From the NCBI GenBank assembly GCA_018333525.1, contig JAGXTF010000043.1, forward strand, positions 1-64,000: a DNA stretch of 64,000 nucleotides, written 5' to 3'. Position numbers and translations under genes: made by a program. The notes under the pieces were generated by a model. That model was given only the letters and a program-made list of their open reading frames with translations. It ran no database searches and was not told where the DNA came from. This document shows positions 44,722 to 53,243 of the stretch, piece by piece. Each line of letters begins with the position of its first letter. Position 1 is the stretch's first letter. This stretch comes from Bacteroidota bacterium (GTDB lineage Bacteria; Bacteroidota; Bacteroidia; NS11-12g; UBA955).

Positions 44722-47196
44722 TTGCGAGTGATATTGAGACCCCTTCTACTTTTGGCCTTGGGCCTTCCCACTTTTTTATCTGCGCAAATTACTTTTCAGG
44801 GAACCTTGATTGGAAAGAGCGGTAAACCCTTTGCAGGAGCCCAGGTACATCGGGGAATCGGAAAAAATCTGGCTGTTACCGATGCAAATGGAAATTTTAA
44901 AATTCAAATTCCATGGAATGAGGAATATGCATTCGTAGGTTATACCGGAGATAAAAAAATATTTGGATACCATCTGCAACCAATAATGAGAGATAGTTTG
45001 ATTGTGGATACCATTCATGAAGGGCAGGGAATGGAAATTATACCAGTGGTGGAAATTGGAGGTGGAAGTACGCGCTATCCAATTGATGAAATCAATCCAA
45101 GAGACATTTGGCAAAACCCCAGTACAGGGAGCGGTATAGAAAGTATTATTAAGTCTCTTGGCGGAGTTAGCAGTGGAAATGAACTATCATCCACATATAA
45201 TGTGCGCGGCGGAAACTATGACGAAAATCTAATTTATGTAAACGATATTGAGATATACAGACCACAACTCATTCATAGCGGACAACAGGAAGGACTATCG
45301 TTTATTAATCCGGATTTGGTAAAAACCCTGCGATTTTCTGCCGGTGGATTCGAAGCCCAATACGGAGATAAAATGAGCAGTGTTCTGGATGTAGAATATT
45401 ACAGGCCCGATAGTTTTGCAGCCAGGACTAATGTAGGCGTTTTGTTGAATACACTGGCGATAGAAAATTCCAATAAAAAATGGAGTTGGATTTTTGGAGT
45501 TCGATATTTCAGCAATAGTCTTCTCACCAAAAGTCTGGATATTCAGGGTGCATATCGAATGCATTTTGCAGATGCACAAACCATGATTTCCTATCGGTTT
45601 AATCCACGCTGGCAATTGGAATTTCTCGGTAATCTGGCGCTAAACCGATATTCATTAATTCCCCAGAGCCGCAGAACTGAATTTGGAACGGTGCAATCCG
45701 CTTACCAACTGGAAGTTTTTATGGGTGGAGCAGAAAATATGCGATATGATTATGGCATGGGTGCCCTTACGTTAAAATTCAACATTGACAAACACCGCGA
45801 ATTGAAGTGGATTTTTTCTGCTACCGGAAGTAACGAACAAGAATATTTTGATGTTGAAGGAGCTTATTTTCTGAGTTTGCTGGACAACAATCTCGGTTCT
45901 AAGGATAATCTTGGCAAACCATTGAAAACACTGGGATTTGGATATTTCCTGGACCATGGTCGAAACAGGCTTCAAACTTCTATTTACAATTTCAGCCACA
46001 TAGGCACATTTGGAACATCCGGAGATAAAAATATTTTTAAATATGGCGTTCGTGTAAATTATGAAAGCATTCTGGATAAGTACAAAGAATGGCGGTATAA
46101 CGATTCAGACGGGTACAACATTCCACCGTTTGGATTTGCTACAGATTCCATCATTCTGGATGATGCAGTTTACGCAAAAAACACTTTACAAAGTTTTCGC
46201 GCACAGGGTTTTATTCAGGACAGGTACAGACTAAATAAGGCCAAAAACATGTGGGTTGGCGCTGGATTGCGATTTCATTGGTGGGAAATTAACCAACAAT
46301 TATTTGTGACACCCCGTGTTAATTTTTCATTTGAACCCAACAAACAACGAAACAAAAATTTGCCGGATAGTTTGAAGCGAAATGATATGATTTTGCGAAT
46401 TGCGGCAGGTGGATATTACCAACCTGGATTTTATAGAGAGTTGCGCGATTTTTCGGGAAAACTGAATACAAAATTAAAGGCACAGGAAAGTTGGCATGTG
46501 GTTGCCGGAATGGACAGGTTTTTTAATATGTGGGACAGACGTTTTAAACTCACCACCGAAGCCTATTACAAATCCATGTCCAATTTGGATCCGTATCTGT
46601 ATGATAATATTCGAATCCGGTATTATGCGCAGAACAGCAGCAGAGGTTATGCCTATGGTGTTGACAATCGCATAAACGGGGAATTTGTAAAGGGATTGGA
46701 AAGTTGGTTTACCATGAGTGTTTTACAGACGCGTGAAAAAATTACTTATACGGATGAAAATGGAAATATTGTCGTGAGCGATTGGCTGCGCAGGCCTACG
46801 GATCGCAGGGTGAATTTTGCGGCAATTTTTCAGGATGAGCTGCCAACCAATCCGAGTTTCAGAGCTAATCTGAACCTGATTGTAGGTACAGGTCTCCCCT
46901 ATTTTCTAAACGGCAAAGCCAGGTATACAACCACACCAAATGTTATACCCGCATATCGCAGATTGGATTTGGGTTTAAGCAAAGTATTGTTCACCGATAG
47001 TATGGGAATTCGATTAAAACGCAAGTACTTCAAAAATGTTAAAGAAGCCTGGATTTCATTGGAAGTATTCAACTTGCTTGGAATCAACAATGTGATTGCT
47101 TACAGTTGGGTAAAAGATGTAAATAACAATACCTATGGGGTACCGGAGTATCTTACCGGAAGGAGGTTGAACCTTAGATTGCATTTGAGTTTCTGA
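44722..47196 (+). CDS. TonB-dependent outer-membrane receptor with N-terminal carboxypeptidase-like domain
   Basis: An 824-residue outer-membrane receptor. After a signal peptide (ending PTFLSAQ) comes a carboxypeptidase-regulatory-like domain (about 25-105: FQGTLIGKSGKPFAGAQV...DANGNFKI), then a plug domain (about 125-230: SGIESIIKSLGGVSSG, YNVRGGNYDENLIYVNDIE), and a barrel ending in a C-terminal Phe (LNLRLHLSF). No ATG is available: TTG 44722, GTG 44728 or TTG 44734 must be used. It has no SusD partner, so a non-glycan substrate is possible. The ECF sigma and its overlapping anti-sigma gene follow 128 nt downstream, but cotranscription is not shown. Confidence 0.9.
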   Translation: MRVILRPLLLLALGLPTFLSAQITFQGTLIGKSGKPFAGAQVHRGIGKNLAVTDANGNFKIQIPWNEEYAFVGYTGDKKIFGYHLQPIMRDSLIVDTIHEGQGMEIIPVVEIGGGSTRYPIDEINPRDIWQNPSTGSGIESIIKSLGGVSSGNELSSTYNVRGGNYDENLIYVNDIEIYRPQLIHSGQQEGLSFINPDLVKTLRFSAGGFEAQYGDKMSSVLDVEYYRPDSFAARTNVGVLLNTLAIENSNKKWSWIFGVRYFSNSLLTKSLDIQGAYRMHFADAQTMISYRFNPRWQLEFLGNLALNRYSLIPQSRRTEFGTVQSAYQLEVFMGGAENMRYDYGMGALTLKFNIDKHRELKWIFSATGSNEQEYFDVEGAYFLSLLDNNLGSKDNLGKPLKTLGFGYFLDHGRNRLQTSIYNFSHIGTFGTSGDKNIFKYGVRVNYESILDKYKEWRYNDSDGYNIPPFGFATDSIILDDAVYAKNTLQSFRAQGFIQDRYRLNKAKNMWVGAGLRFHWWEINQQLFVTPRVNFSFEPNKQRNKNLPDSLKRNDMILRIAAGGYYQPGFYRELRDFSGKLNTKLKAQESWHVVAGMDRFFNMWDRRFKLTTEAYYKSMSNLDPYLYDNIRIRYYAQNSSRGYAYGVDNRINGEFVKGLESWFTMSVLQTREKITYTDENGNIVVSDWLRRPTDRRVNFAAIFQDELPTNPSFRANLNLIVGTGLPYFLNGKARYTTTPNVIPAYRRLDLGLSKVLFTDSMGIRLKRKYFKNVKEAWISLEVFNLLGINNVIAYSWVKDVNNNTYGVPEYLTGRRLNLRLHLSF

Positions 47197-47324
47197 GAAT
47201 CAACACCTTACACCGGGTTTGAAAATTGCCTGCTTCAGGTATCGGAGAACTTGTTAAAAATTCAGAAGATTATTTCGTAAATTACATGTAACATACGCTT
47301 TGTTTTGCGTTACATTTACAAACC

Positions 47325-47930
47325 TTGGGAACCTTGCTCACCCATATAGATACCCTGCATTCCGGTCTGGACACAAAAAAAGTTCAGTTGGAAGAAGAAG
47401 CAGAATGGATCATGGCCGCACAACAGGATTTACAATTTTTTGAACCCCTGTACAAACGGTATTACGGTCCGATTTACGAATTTATCTATAGAAGGTGTGC
47501 AGATGCAGATAGCTGTGTAGATATAACATCCGTAGTTTTTGAAAAGGCGATGTTGAATATCCGCAAATTCCGCTTACAGGGATTTCCGTTTGGAAGCTGG
47601 TTATACAGGATTGCTTCCAGCGAAGTGGGAAATTACTATCGGTTGAAAAAGAAAGAGCGCAAGGTATGGGTTCAAACCGATGGCATTAAAGATATTGCCC
47701 ATGAGGTGGAATCTAAACTTGCCGATGAAGACAACTTACATTTATTGCTACACGCAATGGAACAATTAAAACCTGAAGACCTGGAACTGGTGGTAATGCG
47801 TTATTTTGAGAAACGCAATTTTACTGAGATTGCAGGAATTCTGGATACTACGGAATCCAATACCAGAGTGCGATTGCACCGGGTTTTGGGAAAATTAAAA
47901 GATACTTTTAAAAAGGAAGCGAGAATATGA
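47325..47930 (+). CDS. RNA polymerase ECF sigma factor
   Basis: A 201-residue sigma-70 factor of the ECF type. Region 2 (about 30-105) includes FEPLYKRYYGPIYEFIYRR and the helix GSWLYRIASSEVGNYYRLKK. Region 4 (about 140-195) includes RNFTEIAGILDTTESNTRVRLHR. The displayed start is TTG at 47325; a later ATG (near 47410) would remove about 28 residues but keep region 2, so the N-terminus is uncertain. The stop overlaps the ATG of the next gene by 4 nt (ATGA), typical for a sigma/anti-sigma pair. Confidence 0.9.
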   Translation: MGTLLTHIDTLHSGLDTKKVQLEEEAEWIMAAQQDLQFFEPLYKRYYGPIYEFIYRRCADADSCVDITSVVFEKAMLNIRKFRLQGFPFGSWLYRIASSEVGNYYRLKKKERKVWVQTDGIKDIAHEVESKLADEDNLHLLLHAMEQLKPEDLELVVMRYFEKRNFTEIAGILDTTESNTRVRLHRVLGKLKDTFKKEARI

Positions 47931-49360
47931 CGGAGCGTAAATACAAATTTCATGTAGATGAAGCCAGACCTAAAATTCCGGCACCAAAGGAATTTGCTTC
48001 GGTTTTGGCCGCTGTGAAAGTGAAATTACCCTGGTATGCAAATCCTGCATTTTGGGGTGGTGCCGCTACCGTTGCTATTTCCGGTGTTGCCACTTTTTGG
48101 TGGGTTAAAGATCAGAATCAAACCCAAAACAAATGGGTGGATGAACATTACAAAGAAAGTCCTATTGTACAACCGGCAGTTTCCAATAAAGATACACAGC
48201 CGGGGGAAGTAACCGGTGTGTCAACCACCGTTCAGTATAAGGCCATTCCGGTGATTCAGGATGACATCATTGAAGTTGAATCTGACTTTAATGTTAGCAC
48301 ACGTGAAGTTGTGGATATTGCTCAGGAAACAGAACAGATAACTGCCCCGGAAATAAATAATGATTTATCGGACCGTGGTTGGAATTTGCATGTTCCTTTT
48401 GATACCATTCGTGTAAATCCGGATATGCTACCCAGAACTTTTGTATTGCGCAATGGAAGTAAACTGATTGTGCCTGCAAATGCATTCTCTGACGAAAATG
48501 GGGCGAGTATTACGGAAGAATTTATTATTCTATTCAGAGAATTTACGGATCAGGCTCAAATGTTGGCTACATCCCTTTATATGGAAGGCAAGGGTAAAAC
48601 CGGTGTAAAGCCGTTGATTAATAATGGCACCTTTGAAATACAGGCCATGCAAAATAATAAGTTGCTAAAAATCAAGCCGGAAAACCCTGTTGTAATGCAA
48701 TTTTTCACCTTAGATCCGGCATTGGTTTTTAGTGGGTATTATGCACAAAATTCCAATGAGATTTTCGAACCACTGGTATATTCTGAGGATCATTTTATTG
48801 GAATAAGCGGCGTAAATAAAAGTTGGTCTTACATGGAAAGAAAACGTTCTTTCTGGCAATGGCTGGGCGATCTAGTACACCGCAGAAAGATAAAATACGA
48901 TTCATTTGAAAGGGTTGAAACTACCTATTACGATTACGGAACATATAAAAATATTCGCACATTCGAAATTCAACAAACCGGATTTTACGCATCCGGCAGG
49001 GCAATGGAAATGGGCTTTACAAATGAAGCAACAATTGCAGTTAGCACAGAAGGAAACGAACACATTGAAGCAACATTATACCAGGTATTTTTAAACACCA
49101 ATATGATCCGCAAATACGATATTTTAAATGGAAGATGCGCGGTGCAGTATAGTGCAAATGACAAATGTATGTTACTGGCATTACAAAAGAACAGTGACAA
49201 GGTGTTATACCTGGATGCATATAGTTTTGACAACCATGTGAAAGGAAGCAAATCCAATGTAGATATTTCATTAAAATCACATCCGAATTCCATTCAAAAA
49301 ATCAGCGATTTGCAGAACCTTATCAAGGCTTCCAATAACATGCGCAGCAGAAGAATTTAG
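47927..49360 (+). CDS. Putative membrane anti-sigma factor with extracytoplasmic beta domain
   Basis: A 477-residue protein overlapping the ECF sigma gene by 4 nt. The N-terminal 35 residues would be cytoplasmic (sigma-binding), followed by one transmembrane helix (about residues 42-62, FWGGAATVAISGVATFWWV). The periplasmic part begins with a Gln/Thr/Glu-rich linker. Residues about 175-255 match a Bacteroidota module with the motif LRNGSKLIVPANAFSDENG, then IILFREFTD. A charged segment (FWQWLGDLVHRRKIKYDSFERVE) and a further beta domain follow. The sigma partnership is inferred from overlap and topology. No zinc-binding HxxxCxxC anti-sigma motif is visible in the short N-terminus. Confidence 0.72.
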   Translation: MTERKYKFHVDEARPKIPAPKEFASVLAAVKVKLPWYANPAFWGGAATVAISGVATFWWVKDQNQTQNKWVDEHYKESPIVQPAVSNKDTQPGEVTGVSTTVQYKAIPVIQDDIIEVESDFNVSTREVVDIAQETEQITAPEINNDLSDRGWNLHVPFDTIRVNPDMLPRTFVLRNGSKLIVPANAFSDENGASITEEFIILFREFTDQAQMLATSLYMEGKGKTGVKPLINNGTFEIQAMQNNKLLKIKPENPVVMQFFTLDPALVFSGYYAQNSNEIFEPLVYSEDHFIGISGVNKSWSYMERKRSFWQWLGDLVHRRKIKYDSFERVETTYYDYGTYKNIRTFEIQQTGFYASGRAMEMGFTNEATIAVSTEGNEHIEATLYQVFLNTNMIRKYDILNGRCAVQYSANDKCMLLALQKNSDKVLYLDAYSFDNHVKGSKSNVDISLKSHPNSIQKISDLQNLIKASNNMRSRRI

Positions 49361-49600
49361 GATTTTAATTCATCCGATTAATTGGTATTTTCCTTGAGGA
49401 TTTGGAATTATTTATTTACTCCTCCATCTGTTCATTTTATTTAAATCCATTGGGTGTGAACCAGTTAATTCAATAAATCGAAAATCAAAATACACATCGC
49501 AAAAAAAAATGATTTCAAATAGGAATTTATTCATTTTCGGGAGGTGAAAAATATGGAATTGGGTACCAGATTTGTTTTGAATTAAATGGCCATTGTACAT

Positions 49601-49630
49601 AAAAAAGGCCGGAAATTCCGGCCTTTTTTA
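49601..49630 (-). terminator. Intrinsic terminator of the barrel/coiled-coil gene
   Basis: A GC-rich stem (ggccgg at 49607-49612 with ccggcc at 49618-49623) flanked by six A on one side and six T on the other, so it terminates on the minus strand and possibly on the plus. The rest of the 285-bp gap 49361-49645 shows no gene. Confidence 0.85.
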
Positions 49631-49645
49631 TGTTTCATTTTTGAA

Positions 49646-52600
49646 TTAGTTACCGCCACCTCCGGAAGTGCTGTCCTGGCACTCCTTTAATTTGGCTTCC
49701 AAATCTGCAACCTGCTTTTTCAAAGATGTAACCTGCGAATTCAGGGAAGTAACCTGTTTTTCCAAAGTGGCTTTTTCTGCAACCACTTTATCATAATCCT
49801 CCTGCAAGTCATCCATGGATTTTTGTTTGTTGGTCAATTCACTTTGCAATGCACCTATGGTTTGTTTTAACTCGGTTATCTGTGCCTGTAATTTGCTGAT
49901 ATCCTCGGAACTGCTGCTGCAGTTTTTCAGTTTTTCCTGGCAATCTGCAAGCTTGGATTTCAACTGGTTTCTCTCTTCCAACAAAGCATTGTATTCGGCG
50001 TTTAGATTGTCGTACTTGGTTGACATGGTTTCATACTTGTATTTGTATTCTGCCAACTGTGCCTCAAGTTCACTGCAGTCTTTGGATTTGCATTCCTTCA
50101 ACTGACTTTCCAAATCTGTAATTTTCGCTTTCGCATCAGAGAGATCCAATTCCAGTTTTGCTTTATCTGCTTTCAACGCAGTTATGGTTGCATCTTTTTC
50201 AGAATTGGATTTATTCAATTCATCCAATTGAATTTTCAATTTTTCCAACTCCTCTGTGTTACCACATTTTTTCAGATCTTCTGTGAGATCCAGGATTTTC
50301 TGATTGGCATCATTCAATTTGGCTTTGGTATCGTCCAGGTCTTTTTGAACAGAACTTACCTTAGCTTTCAATGTGCTATTTTCAGTAACCAAAGCAGCCT
50401 TTTCAGATTCGAGTGTTTTTACACGCAAATCCAACTCATCACATTTCTTTCTCTGAGCTTCCAGATCGGATTTCAATTTTGCCAACTCTTCGGAATTGCC
50501 ACAATTTTTCAATTGTTCTTCCAGTTGTTTTTGCTTATCCAGCGCAACCTGATATTTGGCTTTGGTATCATCCAACTCCTTTTGCAATCCTGCGGATTTT
50601 GCTTTTTCAACAGCTAACTGATCCTGCAATTCTTTAATGGTTTTCTCATAAGCAGCTTTATCAGTAGCAGCGGATTTGCATTTTGCCAATTCTGTTTCCA
50701 AATCGCTGATGCGTTTTTTCAAATCATCATTGTCTTTCTGCAAGGAACCGATTTCTGTTTTTTGTTTGCTATTGGTTTTTTGCAATTCCAAATTCTTACT
50801 TTGTTCCAACGCTAACAGAGAATCCAGGGTTTTTACCTGAGCACCGCAAGGAATATTTCCGGATTTTAATCTGGTAATTTCAGCGCGCAACCTGTCAATT
50901 TCCAGTTTTAAAGATGCATTTTCATCACTAGTAACTTTCAAATCGCCTTTGGCTTTTGCCAAATCTCTTTCCAGTTCAGAAATACGCAGGCGCATTCTCT
51001 CTCTTTCATCTTTACAATCCTGGTATTGGGTATTTAATTTTACATAAATATCGCGTTCTTTTTTCAATTGGTCTTCCAGTTCTGCAACCCTTTTTGCGCA
51101 CTCATCCTTGGTACTCATGTCTGTGTTTTGTCTCTCCCTCTCAGTCACAGCCAGCTCTCTTTTCTTCAATGCATCTTCACGAGCTTTTAAATCTGCTTCT
51201 TTTCTACGCAAATCATAGTCTGTAGAAACATCCACAGGAACTTCAGAATTTTTATATTTAATGATGGTATCGTGTTTCTCAATCCGAATGGTATCGCGAA
51301 TAATTTTCTCCTTTATAATGGTATCCTTTTTTACCAGGGTATCTTTTTCCCAAAAATTTACAGTATCCGCCTTGTAGATGGTATCGTGAGTATTTGAATC
51401 CACCTCATAATAATGATACCTGCTCCAGCCACATGCCGCAATTTGGAAACGCACTCCAAAATATACATTGGCAGATTTGTAAGCGTCATTCCCCACAAAT
51501 TTCGCAAGACCTGCAAGGTTATCGGTTCCAACTATTACAGGTCCCAATCTGCCGTATAATCCCACATTTAAATTGGTGTAATCCTGATTTAATGTAATAG
51601 GAATTCCAAGTTCCGCATGTTCGCCTTCCCAACGCGGAACCAGATTGATGTATGAAGATTTTTTAATTCCGGAAGCCGATGCACTTTTTAAATTTTGCTG
51701 CCAGTTTAATCCAATGTAAAAATTCTTACTCAGATTTACATCGAATTGTGCTTTTAATGCTACAGGTGTCGTTGTTGTGAAACGATCGTTGGGTTTTGCC
51801 TGAACAGAAGATTGATCAAAAAATGCTGTATCCACTTTCTGAAAACGATCATACCCACCCTGATAATTGTAATTATCTATCGCTGCAGTATTGATATTCC
51901 AAACTGTAGTTTTTGTGCCCTGAATCTGCCTTCTGCTGCCATTGTATGCAATAAATCCAAGATCTGTAACACTCGCACCAAATTTCCAATCGTAGCCATT
52001 GCGTTGTTCATCGGCACAGGTCCACCAATCGGATACTGTTTTACGCTTGGAATCCGGGCGATATTCATACACAAACCCCAAATCCATTCCGGCACCCAAT
52101 CCCTGAACAAAATCAAATTTGAGACCCAGTGGTGAAGAAAGTGCGCTGGAAGCGCTTTCATCATTGGTATGGTAGAACGATAAATCTGTGGTTTTGCCGG
52201 TTAACTGGTTGTTGGAATTCACCGAAAAATCCAGTCCGTTACCCTGAAGCCCTGCTGCGCCCATTCCAAGTAAAACTTTACCTGAACCTCCCCATTTTAC
52301 AAAATGAGGCCCTTTGTCTTTGGTAACACCAGCAAGGGAGAAATACCATTCCTGGTATTTTTCTGTATGTAGTCCGAATTTGCCATTGCTGTAATTTGTA
52401 TTGGTTTTCAATCCATCTGTTCCCTGAAATGCCAAAGACAAGGTATCCATTCCATATCGCAACATGCGAGCGGCATCAGAATTAATACCATCGATATTAA
52501 ATCCACTTACACCGCGAATTCCAAATCCAATTGCAGTGCTTCTGGAAGTTCTAAAACTGATTGAGGGGCCATAAACTTCATTTAAATAATACAGTTTACC

Positions 52601-52930
52601 ATTGTTTGCCTTGTTCAGCTCCAGCCAATTCTGGTCAAATGCCAGAGCGCTATTCGATGCTGTGTATTGCGTTGGATAATCCCCTGAAGCCATTCGGATT
52701 AATCCAAAAGGTGCATTGTAAGTAAGAAAATTGTTGGTGAACCCAATCTGCGCTCCCCAAACATTTACATAAACCCTGTTGCGATCCGAATAGGTGTTAG
52801 CCGGATTTTGAAACACGGAATAAGGTGCGTTGTGGTTGCCGGCGGATAGGCCGATTGCTTGCTGTGCTTGCGTTGTGGTGGTAAAAGCACATAGTGCAAT
52901 TGCCAGTGTAATTGTAAGTTTCTGTTTCAT
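49646..52930 (-). CDS. DUF5723-like outer-membrane barrel fused to a very long coiled coil
   Basis: A 1094-residue exported protein. Signal peptide MKQKLTITLAIALCAFTTTTQAQ. Residues about 24-510 resemble the DUF5723 barrel of Bacteroidota (GNHNAPYSVFQNPANTYSDRNRVYVN near the start). A short segment with repeated D-T-I and D-T-V units (about 520-565, such as DTIYKADTV and KDTIIKEKIIRDTIRIEKHDTI) marks the transition. From about 580 to 1085 it is an almost unbroken, strongly heptad-patterned coiled coil. Cys residues recur, often in L-K-x-C at segment ends (for example EQLKNC, DLKKC, QLKEC). It ends in a Ser/Gly tail (STSGGGGN), with no OmpA domain and no T9SS signal. Transcribed alone; an AAGGAG sequence precedes the ATG. 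It probably spans from the outer membrane into the periplasm or outside; this is inference. Confidence 0.82.
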   Translation of the reverse strand: MKQKLTITLAIALCAFTTTTQAQQAIGLSAGNHNAPYSVFQNPANTYSDRNRVYVNVWGAQIGFTNNFLTYNAPFGLIRMASGDYPTQYTASNSALAFDQNWLELNKANNGKLYYLNEVYGPSISFRTSRSTAIGFGIRGVSGFNIDGINSDAARMLRYGMDTLSLAFQGTDGLKTNTNYSNGKFGLHTEKYQEWYFSLAGVTKDKGPHFVKWGGSGKVLLGMGAAGLQGNGLDFSVNSNNQLTGKTTDLSFYHTNDESASSALSSPLGLKFDFVQGLGAGMDLGFVYEYRPDSKRKTVSDWWTCADEQRNGYDWKFGASVTDLGFIAYNGSRRQIQGTKTTVWNINTAAIDNYNYQGGYDRFQKVDTAFFDQSSVQAKPNDRFTTTTPVALKAQFDVNLSKNFYIGLNWQQNLKSASASGIKKSSYINLVPRWEGEHAELGIPITLNQDYTNLNVGLYGRLGPVIVGTDNLAGLAKFVGNDAYKSANVYFGVRFQIAACGWSRYHYYEVDSNTHDTIYKADTVNFWEKDTLVKKDTIIKEKIIRDTIRIEKHDTIIKYKNSEVPVDVSTDYDLRRKEADLKAREDALKKRELAVTERERQNTDMSTKDECAKRVAELEDQLKKERDIYVKLNTQYQDCKDERERMRLRISELERDLAKAKGDLKVTSDENASLKLEIDRLRAEITRLKSGNIPCGAQVKTLDSLLALEQSKNLELQKTNSKQKTEIGSLQKDNDDLKKRISDLETELAKCKSAATDKAAYEKTIKELQDQLAVEKAKSAGLQKELDDTKAKYQVALDKQKQLEEQLKNCGNSEELAKLKSDLEAQRKKCDELDLRVKTLESEKAALVTENSTLKAKVSSVQKDLDDTKAKLNDANQKILDLTEDLKKCGNTEELEKLKIQLDELNKSNSEKDATITALKADKAKLELDLSDAKAKITDLESQLKECKSKDCSELEAQLAEYKYKYETMSTKYDNLNAEYNALLEERNQLKSKLADCQEKLKNCSSSSEDISKLQAQITELKQTIGALQSELTNKQKSMDDLQEDYDKVVAEKATLEKQVTSLNSQVTSLKKQVADLEAKLKECQDSTSGGGGN

Positions 52931-52933
52931 AAT

Positions 52934-52941
52934 CTCTCCTT
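52934..52941 (-). promoter_or_regulatory. Strong Shine-Dalgarno sequence upstream of the barrel/coiled-coil gene
   Basis: AAGGAGAG on the minus strand, 5 nt before the ATG at 52930. Most genes in this window have no such site, so this gene is probably translated strongly. Confidence 0.7.
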
Positions 52942-53243
52942 TTGTCTACCTTTTTGAACATTATTTCTGTTTTATTTACTGAACACAATACTCAAAACTA
53001 TGTCCACTTAATACAACACCAAAAATGTACCAGACCCCTAAAGAGGAATTCAGGTAGTCAAAATCCGCTGCAAAAATCCAGAAAAGGGACGAAGACTTTT
53101 TTTGGCGTCCAATATTCTGCCCAATACATGGTTTTTACCGATGGAAATTCGGGGTAATCTACTTAGTCGCAGGCTTTTGCAAATTGAACGAATTGAAAAC
53201 AACACCTATACTTGCACACTGTTAATTTGAAAATCAATCTGAC
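52942..53243. other. Gene-free divergent intergenic region
   Basis: The 313-bp gap between the barrel/coiled-coil gene (-) and sppA (+) must hold both promoters. I see no gene and no convincing consensus promoter. A degenerate pair of motifs (ggaattcaggtagtc near 53046 and ggtaatctacttagtc near 53152) may be a binding site. Confidence 0.35.

Noticed and set aside
53087-53110. Stem ggacg/cgtcc in the sppA upstream region as a riboswitch or terminator
   Set aside because: Only 5 bp of stem with a T-rich loop; no conserved structure or T tail after it.
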